Numbered from the stretch's first letter, positions 10,598-23,657 are shown. The stretch: 64,000 nucleotides of DNA from Carya illinoinensis (GCF_018687715.1 NC_056766.1:5794501-5858500); one strand, 5' to 3'. A program made the numbers and translations. The notes: generated by a model from the letters alone, not told the origin.

Positions 10598-10969
10598 ATA
10601 TATTTTCTTAAAAAAAAAAAAAAGTACATGTGACTTACATATCTTAAAATTATACAAAAGATAATGTTAGAATGCACAACAAATATACATCTCAAATATG
10701 TCTGCAAATAGATTTTTTTTTTTCTTTTAAATACTTTTTAAACATTTTTAACCATTAAAAAATAGAAAAATTACAAATTCATTAATAAATTTTTTTTTAA
10801 TTATTAAGAAACAAAAATTAAAATACATGAATAACAAGTTTGAGATTAATATTACTCAATCAGTCAAAAATGTTCAAGGAAAAAAAAAAAAAAATCAGTC
10901 AAATGTGTTATTTTTGTCAAGAGAAAAGGGATAAATAAAACCAACGGTATCGTTAATTTTCTGATAGAC
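10598..10969. promoter_or_regulatory. Upstream region of the PPR gene
   Basis: About 370 bp of A/T-rich sequence between the MULE end and the PPR start. It must hold the PPR promoter and 5' UTR unless the MULE end supplies them. I see no confident TATA element or other motif. Confidence 0.4.
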
Positions 10970-12319
10970 ATGATCACGTCGAGGCCTCCACACCGCAATC
11001 CCGCTTCCCTTGTGGACCAGGTATTGGCGGCTATACTCCAGAACCGACCCTTTGACGCTCGGCTTGCTGCCTCAGCTACCGCCGGTCAATCTGTATGGAC
11101 CGTAGAGTCAGTTTCCGAAGTCTTGAGGTCCATACCGAGGGTCTTCTTCCAATCCGCTCGCTCGATTGGCCGCCAAAGCGGCTTCCGACACCGCGCACCT
11201 TTGAAGCAGCGAAACCTCAAAGTGGAGTCCGATAAGTTACGGCGCAATGTTTTGGTTCTTGGCCCTGCCGCTTACAGAGACCCCCAGAAGGTGAGGTTGG
11301 GAATGGACAAAGCAATGGAGTTCTACTCTTGGGTTGAGGCCCATTTTGGGTTTGCCCACAATGAGATAACTTGCAGGGAGATGGCCTGCGTGTTGGCCAA
11401 AGGGAATAGATTGAAAGCTCTTTGGGATTTTTTAGGGGAAATGTCGAGGAGAGGGAGTGGCGAGCTCGTGACCACTGCTACCGTTACCCGTTTGATCAAA
11501 GTTCTAGGAGAGGAGGGGTTGGTTAATCAGGCATTGGCTGCATTTTATAGGATGAAGCAGTTTCATTGTAAACCGGATGTTTATGCCTATAATACAATTA
11601 TTTATGCTCTTTGTAGGGTAGGGAAGTTCAAGAAGGCAAGGTCTCTGCTGGAGCAGATGGAATTGCCGGGGTTTAGATGCCCACCCGATACATATACGTA
11701 CACGGTACTCATTAGTTCATATTGTAAATATAGCTTGCAAACTGGTTGTAGGAAAGCTATCAGGAGGAGGATGTGGGAAGCAAATCATTTGTTTCGCATT
11801 ATGCTATTTAAGGGCTTTGTTCCTGACGTTGTGACTTACAATTCTTTGATTGATGGCTGTTGCAAAACCAACCGGATTGGGAGGGCTTTGGAGTTGTTTG
11901 AAGATATGAACAGAAGGGGTTGTGTTCCCAACCGAGTTACTTATGGTTCCTTTGTTAGATATTATAGTGCAGTCAATGAGATTGATAAGGCTGTTGAGAC
12001 TTTGAGGAAGATGCAAGAAATGAATCATGGAATACCCACTTCCAGTTTGTATACCCCAATAATACATGCTCTGTGTGAAGCAGGAAGGGTTCGTGAGGCC
12101 CGGGATTTTCTTGCTGAGTTGGTTGATGGAGGGTCAATACCTAGAGAGTATACTTACAAACTGGTATGCCAAGCGTTGAGCTTTTCGGGAGAGGCCAACT
12201 TGCTTGATGATGAATTGCATAAGAGAATAAAAGACGGTGTAGTTAAGAGATATAGGCAAGTAATGAAGGGAAAACCAATCATGACCCGTAAAGGATATTT
12301 GACTGATGCTGAAGTTTGA
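10970..12319 (+). CDS. P-class pentatricopeptide repeat protein, At1g77405-like
   Basis: A single uninterrupted frame encodes 449 residues, as usual for intronless plant PPR genes. From about residue 166 there are successive degenerate 35-residue helical hairpins, such as KPDVYAYNTIIYALCRVGKF (201-220) and PDVVTYNSLIDGCCKTNRIG (285-304). The hairpin after residue 238 carries a basic insertion of about 12 residues (RKAIRRRMW). There is no E, DYW or SMR tail, so it is P-class. The whole length agrees well with what I recall of Arabidopsis At1g77405, including the N-terminal HRN...LVDQVLA start, which supports this ATG. PPR proteins bind organellar RNA and act in its processing or stability. The target here and the organelle are not known. 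It is compact, clearly less AT-rich than its flanks, and shows no lesions. Confidence 0.92.
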   Translation: MITSRPPHRNPASLVDQVLAAILQNRPFDARLAASATAGQSVWTVESVSEVLRSIPRVFFQSARSIGRQSGFRHRAPLKQRNLKVESDKLRRNVLVLGPAAYRDPQKVRLGMDKAMEFYSWVEAHFGFAHNEITCREMACVLAKGNRLKALWDFLGEMSRRGSGELVTTATVTRLIKVLGEEGLVNQALAAFYRMKQFHCKPDVYAYNTIIYALCRVGKFKKARSLLEQMELPGFRCPPDTYTYTVLISSYCKYSLQTGCRKAIRRRMWEANHLFRIMLFKGFVPDVVTYNSLIDGCCKTNRIGRALELFEDMNRRGCVPNRVTYGSFVRYYSAVNEIDKAVETLRKMQEMNHGIPTSSLYTPIIHALCEAGRVREARDFLAELVDGGSIPREYTYKLVCQALSFSGEANLLDDELHKRIKDGVVKRYRQVMKGKPIMTRKGYLTDAEV

Positions 12320-13877
12320 TATAGAGGAGAAACTTGTTTGTGGTCAGCCATATGAATATATTTGTATAATAAGAAGAATTTTGGAGGGCATATATTGGCA
12401 TTCTGCAGGTGAGAATTACTCTATTATTATTACATCATTGCTTTTTTTGTCTAATCTTTGTTGGTATGGATTACTATCAATTTTTTCAAACTGCAATTTA
12501 ATGTGTACCTATTTTAATTGTTTACTAGGCTTACTATTGTCTTCACTGACGCCTGTCATATTTGTGATATTTCGTTCCAAAACAGTGATCCTGTCCATTC
12601 CCCAATGCTGTCAAGTTAATAAATTTTCGTTAGTTGAGGAATGAAAATGAAATAGAGCACTGTCATTATTCTCACATATTTTATAATGATTCTTGTTGCA
12701 TTTGAATTACAAAATGGTTTAATAGCTTTCCTTGAATGCATGTTTATGACAAATTCAGATGGTAGAACTCTATTTTCATTCTTCAGTGGAGGCATTCGGT
12801 TTTTCTGATGCTGGTATGTAGGAAGTCAAGAATCTTCATCGATAGTTATAAAAAAATATGTGATGGCGGTAAGATATAAAAGATTCTTTGCAGCTTAGGA
12901 GAATGCAACATTTCACATATGCAGGAGATAAAGGAAAATATATCCAACTTCCATTTAGAATAAAAGGAAAAAAATTCGCTTTACTCTATGAGCATGTACT
13001 TTACCAACCAGAAACTTTAAATTATAGATCAACCAAGTGGCTTTTTCCCTACCAGGCTTTGCATATTGACCTGGACTAGGGAGCTTTGAATCTCATTAGC
13101 ACTTTTCATAACATTAGTTCTTGTACTCTACCTAAAAGTTTCTCTGTTTCTATCTGATACACAACATATAACATGCCTTTGAAACATTTTGATTTGAAAG
13201 GGGAAGGATATTGTTGGGGGGAATTTGAAGTTTATTGAGCTGCCGGATTCAACTCATCTGATCATGAAGTTTAGATCTATTAGCAAGTTGTAGAGAATGA
13301 AGTTATTTCTTTTGTTTTTCTTGTTCTTATTGACATTTATAATGTCATATCAGAGTGAGTTTGTCTTATGAAGACAAGGTAGCAAATAGCGCACCCTCCA
13401 TAAGTACTCCAACTGTTTTAATCTATTTAATTCGTAAGTACTTAAATGCACTTACTGTTTCTTCTGTACTAAAAAATATCAAGAATACTTATTGGAGTCT
13501 AGCTGCAGCTTCGAAACTTTTAAAAACTAGCCAATCTTTGTATGATTATTTGGGGCATAGAATCCATAAATGTTGATGATTTCTTTTATTTTAGTCTCTG
13601 TCATTCCCCATATAACAGACCCTTGGACTTTATTTGAAGTCTTCTTATTTTTGCAGACTATATAGGAGAAAAAGCTCAAATTTATACCACTACCATGTCT
13701 TATTTGGATCTGTTTTTGATTTGGCTCGAGTTCATCAAATAAGGTTTTGCCAAACATGTACAAGAGCAACGCCTAATAAGAAAATGGAAAAAATGGAAAA
13801 ACGGAAAAAGAGTAAATAAGAGAGGGGAAAAAAAGAAGAAGAAGCCAAACTAGCAATCATCCAATGATAAAAGGTTT
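12320..13877. other. 3' region of the PPR gene and intergenic sequence
   Basis: AT-rich sequence probably containing the PPR 3' UTR. Short open frames of up to about 110 codons show no recognisable domain. A word of 18 bases at about 13758-13775 also occurs in the 3' end of the LINE at 35698-35715, so a LINE tail remnant may be present. Confidence 0.45.
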
Positions 13878-16800
13878 TTGGAAAAGAAATCCTTGATCCA
13901 TCTACAGAACCGAACCAGCCATTGCCCATTAATCCACCACCTGAAATCCACCCAACCATCAACCAACAAACTCAGCTCCCCCTCACTCATTCAACAGCAA
14001 AAATTTCAACAAAAAAGAGGCCCATGGAATCTACAATTGAGGAACCCCAACAACCCTTGAAGAAGAAGCAACAAGTGACAGTGAAGGTTGAGAAACAATC
14101 CAAGGAAATAGAGATGACAGACGAGTAGATTATGGATGATTCTACTTTGGCCTATACTCTATTGGACATGCAGTCAAGCCACAAGGAAAAGAAAAAATTC
14201 AAAGGCAAGACCCGAATGAATCCGTACAGTAGGCTGAATCCAACCTCTCTCGGGAATTCAAACAAGCTGAAGAGGCAAGTTTTAAGATGCCTCCCTCTTC
14301 AAAATGAGAACATTAGCTTGGAATTGCAGAGGCCTAACCTGACCCAAGGGAATCAGAATCTAAAGGCTAATATTAGAAAATATAACCTGGATGTAGGTTT
14401 TTTGTCGGAAACCTTGGTAACGGAAGACCGCACCCTACCTATTGTACATATTTTAGGTTTCCATAATTTTGTGCATTTTCAAAGGGGGCCTATTACTAAT
14501 GTGGAGATCGGGTGTAGAAATAGAACTAGTTAGTGTGAATATGAATGCAATTAATATTTTGGTGTATTCGGATCCTCCTCATCATCCTTGGCTTACTACT
14601 TTTGTGTATGCTCTAGCCCAGTGGAATCAAAAAGTAGAATTTTGGAGTCATCTGGATTTAATACAACAAGCATTCCGAGGCCATTGATTTGTATGGGGCA
14701 TTTTAACAATGTAATAAATCAGAGTGAGAAATATGGAGGGCGGCCTTTTTCTAATAATCAAAATAGAGGCTTGAATGTATTTATGAATAGGCATGCACTC
14801 ATTGATATAGGGTACCGGGCCCAAAATTCACGTGGTCCAATAACAGGCACGGGCCGGCTTTAATTAGAGAAAAATTGGACAGAGTGATAGTAACAATGAA
14901 TGGATAATGATATTTCCAGATGTCATGTTATAGCACTTAGCATCTTCAGCTTTGGATCATCATCCACTAATACTTTGCATAGTTAATAATGCAAGATAAG
15001 CATCATCTTTCAAGTTTGAAGCATTCTAGAGACGTGAACCTCTCAACCAAAATATTGTCAAAGAAACTTGAAGTAGTAGTTTTTAGGGTAACCCTACCTA
15101 TATTCTTTGTAAAAAAAATCAAAGCAACAAAGAAAGTCCTCAAAATCTAGAATAAGAATCACTTTGAAAGAATCCAGCACAGCATTGAAAAATTGGAAGC
15201 AGAGTTGTTACAAATCCAAATCAACCCAATGGACGTCTTCAACTAGGAAAAAGAGAAACAATTGCAATATAATCTCAACAAGCAGAGAGAACACGAAGAA
15301 ACCCTTTGACGACAAAAATCAAGAATCACGTGGCTCACCACAATAGATCTGAACACCAAATTCTTCCACCTCTCAACAACAATACGAAGAAGAATAAATT
15401 CAATAGACTTCATCAAGACAAGCCCAGGTAACTGGTCTACAGACCCAATTACAATTGAGTCTATTTTCATAAATAACTTCATATCCATATGTACTTCTTC
15501 AAATCCAAAATTCCTGAAACACTTGGACAATCTTTTTGAAAGCCAAATAATAGACCAAGAGAATGAAACACTCCAAGTAATACCACAAGAGGAAGAAATA
15601 TTCGAAGTATTAAAACAAATCTCGAACCACAAAGCGCCTAGCTTAGATGGGATGATAACACTTTTTTTAAACATTATTGGCATATCATAAAAAAAGATGT
15701 GATTGGTGCAGTCCAGAATTTCTTCAGAAGCGGAAAGCTACTAAAGCATATAAACTACACCAACATAGCTCTTATCTCAAAAACCCAAAGCCCAAACAAC
15801 CCGAGCCAATATCACCCAATAAGCCTTACCAATGTCATTTATAAAATCATAACTAAAATCATGGCCAATCAATTCAAAGCTACATTAAATAGAATCATTT
15901 CCCCGTTACAAACAACTTTTGTCCCCGGCCGCAACATCAAAGAAAACACAGTTATTGAGCATGAGCTCTTTCATAGTCTAAAAAAAAAAGACGGGGAAAG
16001 AAGGTTTGATGGCCATAAAATTGGATATGGAAAAAGTTTTTGATCTAGTAGAATGAGAGTTTCTTTTTTACAGTAATGAAGTTATTGGGCTATAGTCAAG
16101 TTTGGATTAATCTGAGCAAAGAATGCATCACGACAGCAACATTCTCTATTATGATAAATGGCTCACCAAATGGGTTCTTTAATGCACAATGAGATCTTAG
16201 GCAAGGTGATCCAATATCACCATTCCTTTTTAGACCGGTAATAGAGGCACTTTCAAGGATTCTACTAAAAGTTTAAACACAAGGCAATATGGAGGAGTAA
16301 AAATTAGCAGAGATAGTCCACCAGTTTCTCATCTACTCTTTGCAAATGACACAATTATCTTTACAAAAGCAACCGAAAATAATGCAAAAGTCATATCTGA
16401 GAGCTTAGAAAAATATCAACAGTGGTCGGAGAAAAAAGTCAATATGAACAAGTCTTCCATCTTTATCACTAGGAACACAAATTAAGTCATCAAATTAACA
16501 ATTAGTCAATCTCTGCCATACAAAGCCTCATCAGCAATAATAAAATATCTGGGTCTCCTAACTACTTTTAGCATAAATATAAGAGCAGATTACCAAGAAT
16601 TGCTAAACAAGATGAAAAAGAAACTGGAAGGTTAGAAACAAAAACTGCTCTCTCAAGCTGGCAGAACAATGTTGATCAAAATGGTAGCAAGCACCATCTC
16701 CACCTACTTTATGTCTTCTTTCGAACTTCCAAAAACAGTTTGGAAGACTCTTGACACAGAATTTAGAAATTTTTTATGGGGATTTTCAAAAAATAAAAAT

Positions 16801-18400
16801 CACAATCTGACCTTCAAATCATGAAAATCAATATGCTAGCCAAAAATATTTGGAGGTCTCGAACTCAGACAGATGGTAAATATGAATCAAGCATTATTAG
16901 CAAAAATGGGCTAGGAGATGAGTGAAAGACAAAATGGTCACTAGCACACAACTCTAATTGCAAAGTATCTCAAAAACTCTAACTCCTTGCATGTAACACT
17001 GAAACAATCTGATTCTAGCTTACGGAAATGGATATTACATACAAGAGAAATATTGAAGAAAGGAATATGCTACCAAATACACAATGGATGTTCAGTCAAT
17101 ATATGGTCGGAACCATGGATCCCTACAATAAGCAATTTCAAGCCTACGCTTGCTCAAGGAATGAATAAGATACATCCCAACTTAAAAGTTGCAAACATCA
17201 TCACAAATGCTCCAAAAGTTTGGAATATTCAAAAAATACAAAGACTGTTTGATATAGATAGTATAACAAAAATTCAGAAAATACCACTGTCATCTACCTC
17301 TCAAAGCCAGGATAAAATAGTCTGGACCACGAACCACAATGGCAAGTTCTCAGTCAAAATTGCTTACAAGATGGTGATCAACAATCAAGAGGCAGTCCAA
17401 CAGATGGATGAGCCAAACTTTTTCAAACTCATTGGAAGCTGAAGATCCATGATAGACATAAATTGTTGCTTTGTAAATCCCTTTGGAATATTTTACATAC
17501 CAAGTCAAAATTTAGTGAAGTCATTTCAACAAGAATACTAGGAGAATGTCCCCTCTGTAATCTAGAAGCTGAAACTACACTTCATCTCTTTATAAAATGC
17601 CCAATAGTCAGAATCCCGTAGAATCAAAGCCCATGGCCATTAAATCTGGGAAACTTACCAATTCAGTCCTTAACCGACTAGATAGGAGTGATCTTATTTC
17701 TAGGGAAAGAGCTGGGACTGTAGGAAACAGAAAAGCACAATTTTCAATTATTTGCAGTTATCATTATGGATTTCATTTAGAAGCAAAGAAACGATATCGT
17801 TCATAACCAAGTGCATTTCTCAATTGAAATGACAAACTCCAACTGAGCAGAATCTACCAAGCCTACAAAGAAGCATGGAATAGAAAGCAAACAAAACAAA
17901 CATAAATTTGGAAGACCCCTCTCACTAATTATCAAAGTGTTTCTTTTGATACAACAGTTAGAGACTCATTCTCAATCGCTTCAGCAGTTTGCAGAGATCA
18001 CAATAGAAAAATTCTAGAAATACAAACAGAAAAAATTCTTTCTTTGAATCCTCTTGTAGTAGAAGCTATGGTAGCTCTACTAGCAGTTAGAATGGCTTCT
18101 CACTGTCAACAAGAATGGGCTATCCTTGAAGGGGACTCTCAACTGGTTATTAAAGCAATCCAAAGCACTGATTCTTCACCAAATTGGAAAATATCCCCCA
18201 TCGTAGAAGATATTTAGCATTCCTCTCTTTCATATTGGTATTGGAAACTAGCCAAAATTCATCAATCTGCAAATCGATATGCGAACCAACTTTGTTTTTG
18301 GTTTCATACCCTCTGATCTTCTTTCTAGATGTTCTTTGTTTCTTGACCATGGAAATGACCCAATATTTGTACTTTCCTTCATATATATTATTATGCAAGC
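13878..18400 (+). mobile_element. Degenerate L1-type LINE with RNase H remnant
   Basis: Pieces of a non-LTR element follow in order. A Pro-rich ORF1 tail (about 13922-14128) ends in KEIEMTDE. An endonuclease start (about 14300-14440) shows LTQGNQNLKANIRKYNLDVG and FLSETLV. The reverse transcriptase (about 15600-16480) has FVPGRNIKENTVIEHELFH, DLRQGDP and SHLLFANDT, where the usual FADD is FAND so a catalytic Asp is lost. A zf-RVT region lies at about 17000-17600. An RNase H-like end (about 18050-18290) has LLAVRMA and ILEGDSQLVIKAI. Frameshifts and stops break every domain. The RNase H marks a different lineage from the LINEs inside SWI3C. I could not find target-site duplications, so the ends are approximate. 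Confidence 0.85.
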
Positions 18401-18574
18401 TTGATTAGGAAAAACAAAAAATCTTGGCACTCATGACAACTGGTCCTCTATTTCCAACATGCCAAAAGTTCCACAATCTTGCTTTGCTAGTCATGACCCA
18501 ATCTAAGCCCAACAAACTGACAATGAAATTCCAAATAGAGCTAGCCACCTCACAATTACAATATTAACAAATTA

Positions 18575-18730
18575 AATTCTATTATATACAGTCATTTTTA
18601 CATACTCTTTGTGTATTCTAATGATATGATTAGGTGCATTATTTAAAAAAAAATTAATGCAGTCAATTATATCATCAGAGTGTATAAGAAATATATAAAA
18701 GTAACTGCACATAAAATTTTTATAACAAAT
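18575..18730. mobile_element. Foldback MITE
   Basis: The left arm (tatacagtcatttttacat, then actctttgtgtattc, then atgatatgatta) is complemented in reverse by the right arm (atatcatcagagtgtataag, then aaagtaactgcacataaaat). The centre is A-rich. It is non-coding and of the same family as 935-1085. Confidence 0.6.
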
Positions 18731-19072
18731 TATTTTCATTTCCTACTCGCAATACAAATCCATCACAATAATATTCTTTAGAAATTATCCATAAGGTAGC
18801 TTTTATAGGTATCTTGTTCTCCCAAGTATTTTTCCAAGTGAACGGGTCGGGTTACGACCATGGGGATATAACACATTGTAAAATAAGATTCTTACCTCCT
18901 CCGAGGCTCCGCTCTAATGAAATCCATCTTCCATTGGGAAGTGTCTCTTGAAAATTACTCCTTCGAACATAGAAGAAAATTCTTCAATCCCTTTCATAAT
19001 ATATTTATTTCAAGAAACCTAACCCATATGACCCATTAAGCTCAAATATTACGAATCATACAATCGTTTGAG

Positions 19073-19080
19073 CATATATA

Positions 19081-19126
<46 letters not shown>
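19073..19126. repeat. (TA)n microsatellite
   Basis: A run of about 25 TA units with one interruption. Confidence 0.9.
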
Positions 19127-19128
<2 letters not shown>

Positions 19129-19232
19129 GATGACTAAATGACCTCTTTAAATATATAAACTTCCCCATATTAACAAAGATAGATGCATTGTATGTCATTG
19201 TATTTAGAACAACATAGAAAATGTTTTATTAA

Positions 19233-19456
19233 GGGCTTTGCTACATACAGTCGGCAAATGCAGTCGACGTGCAGTCGGCTGTACGGAATAAATAAAAAAA
19301 AATTATAAAATTTTTTTTTTTATATTCAGGGGGACCTACATGAATAAAAAAAAGTTATAAAAATAATTTTTTTTTTCATATAAGTCCCGTATTAATTTAT
19401 TTTTTTACAGCCGATTACACACCGACTACATCTACCGACTGTAAAAAGTATTTCTC
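19233..19456. mobile_element. MITE sharing the MULE terminal repeat
   Basis: The left end has tacatacagtcgg, 18 bases from cagtcg to the next block, then cagtcggctgta. The reverse complement of the right end has ttacagtcgg, the same 18-base spacing, then taatcggctgta. Flanks ttttattaa (19224-19232) and tattattaa (just outside the right end) differ at one position and look like a 9-bp target-site duplication. The interior is A/T-rich and non-coding. The TIR layout equals that of the MULE at 3371-10597, so it could have been mobilised by that transposase family. Confidence 0.7.
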
Positions 19457-19662
19457 TTATTATTAACTTGAAAAAACAAAGAAGAGTGTTGCTAGAGAAC
19501 GGCCGGGTTAAGTAGCCCGTGGCGCACTATTGATTTGACGTCCATTTTTCTTATTCTATTTTTTCCTTCTCACTTGCATAATTATGTTTCTTTCTTTTTC
19601 TTATTAAATTTTTTAAATAAAAAAATGAAAATGACTTTAAAATACACATGCCCTATCATCAA

Positions 19663-20258
19663 TAAGAGCATCCATCCTGATGTCTAAAGTTACTAATTCT
19701 CTAAATTTTAGAAAAAAAAAAATAAATTTATTTTTTCTATTAAAAACTCCTCTTCATCCGGTTTCCTATTTTAGAAAAAGATTTTGGGATGTGAAGATTG
19801 GCTCACTAAATATGGAGATCCCTAGATCATGTTTTATAAATATTTTATTCTAACAAATAAAATAAATTTTTCTTCCAATCATTTATACATTCTCTTATAT
19901 TCATATTTATTATAGTTTTAAGTTATAATTTTAAAAATAATTTAAATAATGACGAAATATAAAAAAAACTTAAAAATATTATCGTATTCGTAAAAAAATA
20001 ATTTAAATTTTTGTTTAAAATATTTTCTAGAGAGTAATAGTTCAAAACATAAGAAAAAATATAAAATAGTAGTAGTTAAGTTTGCAAATAGAAGTAAGAG
20101 AACAAAATAATAAAGAAATAATAGAAAAATTAAAGGATATGGAATGAGATGTATAAAATTTTTGAAACATGAGTAAAATTTAGAAAAACAATTTTAAAAA
20201 TATATTTTTTTGCTAAATTTTTGAGAAATTTATAGAAAACCCAATATAAATTATCTAA
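19663..20258. mobile_element. AT-rich non-autonomous element, copy 1 of a tandem pair
   Basis: It begins aagagcatccatcctgatg. The same order of words as in copy 2 follows over about 600 bp, including 'attttattctaa', 'atagttttaa', 'aaaaataatttaaat', 'gttcaaaacataagaaaa' and 'tgtataaaatttttgaaa'. The right terminus is decayed. Confidence 0.6.
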
Positions 20259-20264
20259 TTCCAT

Positions 20265-20899
20265 TAGAGCATTCCCAACGGGTACCGCACAGGTACCTTT
20301 TCCCTATAATTTGACAAAAAATTTAGGGATTTCATCAAAATCACCTCTACATCCGAATTTCCATTTTAGGAAAAATACTTAAGAGATGTATAGTGGTTTC
20401 CCACATTTGGGAATATGGAAAACCACTGTACATCCCAAATTATTTTTTATTAATATTTTATTCTAATCATCTATACATAGTCATCTACTTTCAATCATCT
20501 ATACTTTTTATCATACTCATATTTGTTATAGTTTTAAATAATAATTTTAAAAATAACTTAAATAATTACAAAAATATAAAAAAAATAATTTTAAAAATAT
20601 TATCATACCCACAAAAAAATAATTTAAATTTTTGTTTAAAATTTTTACTAGAGTAATATATAGTTCAAAACATAAGAAAAAAATATTGAATAGTTAAGTT
20701 TGTAAATAGAAGTGAGAAAAAAAAGTAATAAAGAAAGAATAGAGAAATATTATTTTAATATAATAGAAAAAGTATAGAGAATTAGATGTATAAAATTTTT
20801 GAAAGATGAATAAAATTTAAGAAAATTTTTTCAAAAAATATTATTTTTAGTTAAATTATAAAAAATTTTATAGGAAACCAACGTGAATCATGCTCTTAT
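20265..20899. mobile_element. AT-rich non-autonomous element, copy 2
   Basis: The left end tagagcattcccaacgggt and the right end (reverse complement aagagcatgattcacgttgg) form terminal inverted repeats of the common plant type 'gagcat...'. The interior is collinear with copy 1, from which it is separated by only a few bases. Confidence 0.65.
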
Positions 20900-21745
20900 C
20901 CAAACTCAACCATAGCATAAAAAGTCAAAGAATTGCCTCGTTGCACCAAAACAAAATCTTTTGCTCTTTCTTCCGAAAAGGCCCCTGATTTGTTCTCCAT
21001 TATGGACGTCCTTTTTTACTTCAAACCCGACATTTTAAAAACCCAGTCAACCAGTGCACTCTAGGGCTAACGCATCCGGGGCAGTTTTTCAAAGTTATTT
21101 AAATAAGAATATCTCGTATTTTATTTATAAAGAATATGTAAAAGTGATTGTACATAAAATTTTTAATTTTATTTATCTATTTACCACTCGAAACCCTCAA
21201 GTTGAGATAAGAACTTAATGAATCTTTTAATTTCTTAGGATATACTACGGATCAAAGAGATCGAAGTCAATTGGTTTAAAATTGTGACTGATAATGATGC
21301 TTAACTTTCAAAGACGTCTGCTGATGTACATGAAGTAATCCATGGCAATTAGTTAGAACTCAACTGCCCCTCGATTTTATTAAGGTTTTGCTAGTCCCAT
21401 TGTCCTTATCCAAAACTGTTGGTGAGGATCTTAATTTATTGATCAGAAACTATATATATGTTAAGTATTGTTGCAGGTGGCATAATTCAATTCTGAAAAT
21501 AGGACACAATTAAACTTGTTTTTGTTGCATGGCTGCCACTGTGAAGCACGTGCATTCCACATGTCTTCGACACAATCACTAGTGCTCTATAATTTTTTTA
21601 TATAACTCAAAGAGTCAAACTCCATAATCAAAGGCAAACAATGTCTGACGTGGAGGGGTTTTTAGGGTCAATGACTGCTAAATCTAATTCTTATAGCTTT
21701 GAAATCATCAATTTATAACTTTTTAACAACTATTTTTATAACTCA

Positions 21746-22118
21746 GAGGACTCGTTTGGATACACAATTTATATGAAATGAGATGATATATTTTGAATAG
21801 TGATAAAAAAATTTTAGATAAAAATAGATTAAATAATTTATAAAAAAATGTATGTTTGGATAGTGAGATGAGATAATATATTTTTAATTTTTTAGTATTT
21901 GAAAACTGTGGGTCCTACTGTTTAATAGGGTAGCCAAATTGTCTACTGTTCATGTCAGATTTTCACTGTTCCTGTACTGTTTTCACTGTTTATTATTGTT
22001 TGTTTAAGTGAATATTTTTAAAATTTAGAGATGAAATATAGTATGTTTGGATAAAAAAACTACTATACATTAATATAGATGAATCTCATTTGAGCTGTCA
22101 ATCCAAACTGAGCCTAAA
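21746..22118. mobile_element. MITE with 'ggctcgtttggat' type ends
   Basis: The left end ggactcgtttggatacac and the right end (reverse complement ttaggctcagtttggattg) form inverted repeats. The interior includes 'gagatgagataatatat' and a second 'gtttggata' word. It is non-coding. A more decayed relative may lie at 49375-49620. Confidence 0.65.
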
Positions 22119-23130
22119 TGAAATGGAGGATAGTTTTATAAAATTGAGACCCGTTTTTAATGAAGTGGCATAACTGTATTGGTTGATTGTAAAATGAGTT
22201 GCAAAAAATTTGTATGTATATAATGCTGACAGTGTATTCATAATGCTGACATGGCGTTCCAAATATATATAAATATATCATGATGTGGTTGTCATGAATG
22301 CATTATTAATTATGTTTAAGTTTGGGACCAAATAATGTGGAAGACTAATTAAGGTGCAAGGGTCATGCCATTGGCTGTACTAATAGTACTAAGCGCATTT
22401 ACTATTCGTATATAGGATCATGTTGTGATCTTGAGACATTATACAATAAATAAAGCATTTAAAGTAAGAGGGTGTAAGTTGCATGATGAATGAGGAAACA
22501 AAGGCATGCACTAGGAAAAATAAGACTCTTATTTCCATATAAAAATTATTAATTCAATTAAATATATAATATACAATTTTCATTTAGAGATATTGCTTAT
22601 TAATTAAAAAACTAGAAATAAAATAAAATTAGAAATTTAATTATATAAATTTAACTTAATGATGTATATTAATTTGGATAGATAGTTGATGACCTTGTCT
22701 CATGAAAGTGAAGCCCTGTGCTTAGAAAATTATTTAGTATATTTTATTTATTTAAAGTGGATTAGGTTTGATTAGAATGTGAAAATTAATCCTCTCCAAT
22801 CTCTTTACCTTCCTTTTATTCATAACAGAGACAATATGCAGAATTGGAGGATGATCCCAACTTACTATAAAGTACTATTGGGTTGCTAAATCAGCCAAAC
22901 TTACTACATATTATATACAGCCATATCATTGAAGGGAAAATACTTTTTTTTTTAAGCTGTTAGGGCCATTAGATCTCAGTCTTGTGTCAATTTTTTTAGA
23001 TTAATTATCTAATTTTTATACTTTTTAATTGATCTGATCATTCATGGATCAGATCAGTGGTTTTCCTTCCGTTTCAAATAATGAATTCAAAGGTTAAACT
23101 GATGAGAAGAAGAACAGAACGTTATTAGAA

Positions 23131-23131
23131 C

Positions 23132-23159
<28 letters not shown>
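23131..23159. repeat. (TA)n microsatellite
   Basis: About 14 TA units. Confidence 0.9.
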
Positions 23160-23165
<6 letters not shown>

Positions 23166-23512
23166 GATCTTTTGTACGCATATCGAATCAAAATATAGAA
23201 CAGAAAAAAATATTAATTTTCCAAATATTGTAGCAGTAGTACTGGTCGGATGAATTAATAGTGCTGAAGTTAGTGAGTCACTGAACCCACCTGAAATTTA
23301 AAAATAGGTCATCATACGACAAGAGTACTGAGTATAACTTATATGCATGAGAGATGCATGAATTGCATTCCACTTTATTTGCACATGAAGAAATAAATTC
23401 AAGGGAAATATCGTCATGAATGGCATGAAGCATGACAATCTTAACATTGAAGGTTGTTTATATTCTTACACGCTTTAGATTCTGCCGGCAGGCTTCAACT
23501 CTTGTGTGTGTT

Positions 23513-23541
23513 GAGAGAGTGAGAGAGAGAGAGAGAGAGAA
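23513..23541. repeat. (GA)n microsatellite
   Basis: About 14 GA units upstream of the NRAMP gene. Confidence 0.9.
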
Positions 23542-23657
23542 TAAACTACTATATTGATTCTTTAAAGGACTTTCTTCTGAATATAAAGTTCCAAATGAAT
23601 GGCTTCAACTAACACTACTTGCTGTTTCTATTTGCAGTTCAATTAATAAAACAACCC

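Noticed and set aside
13758..13775. 18-base word shared with 35698-35715 as evidence of a full LINE
   Set aside because: Only the short word matches and the flanks diverge. It is at most a tail remnant and is not annotated as an element.
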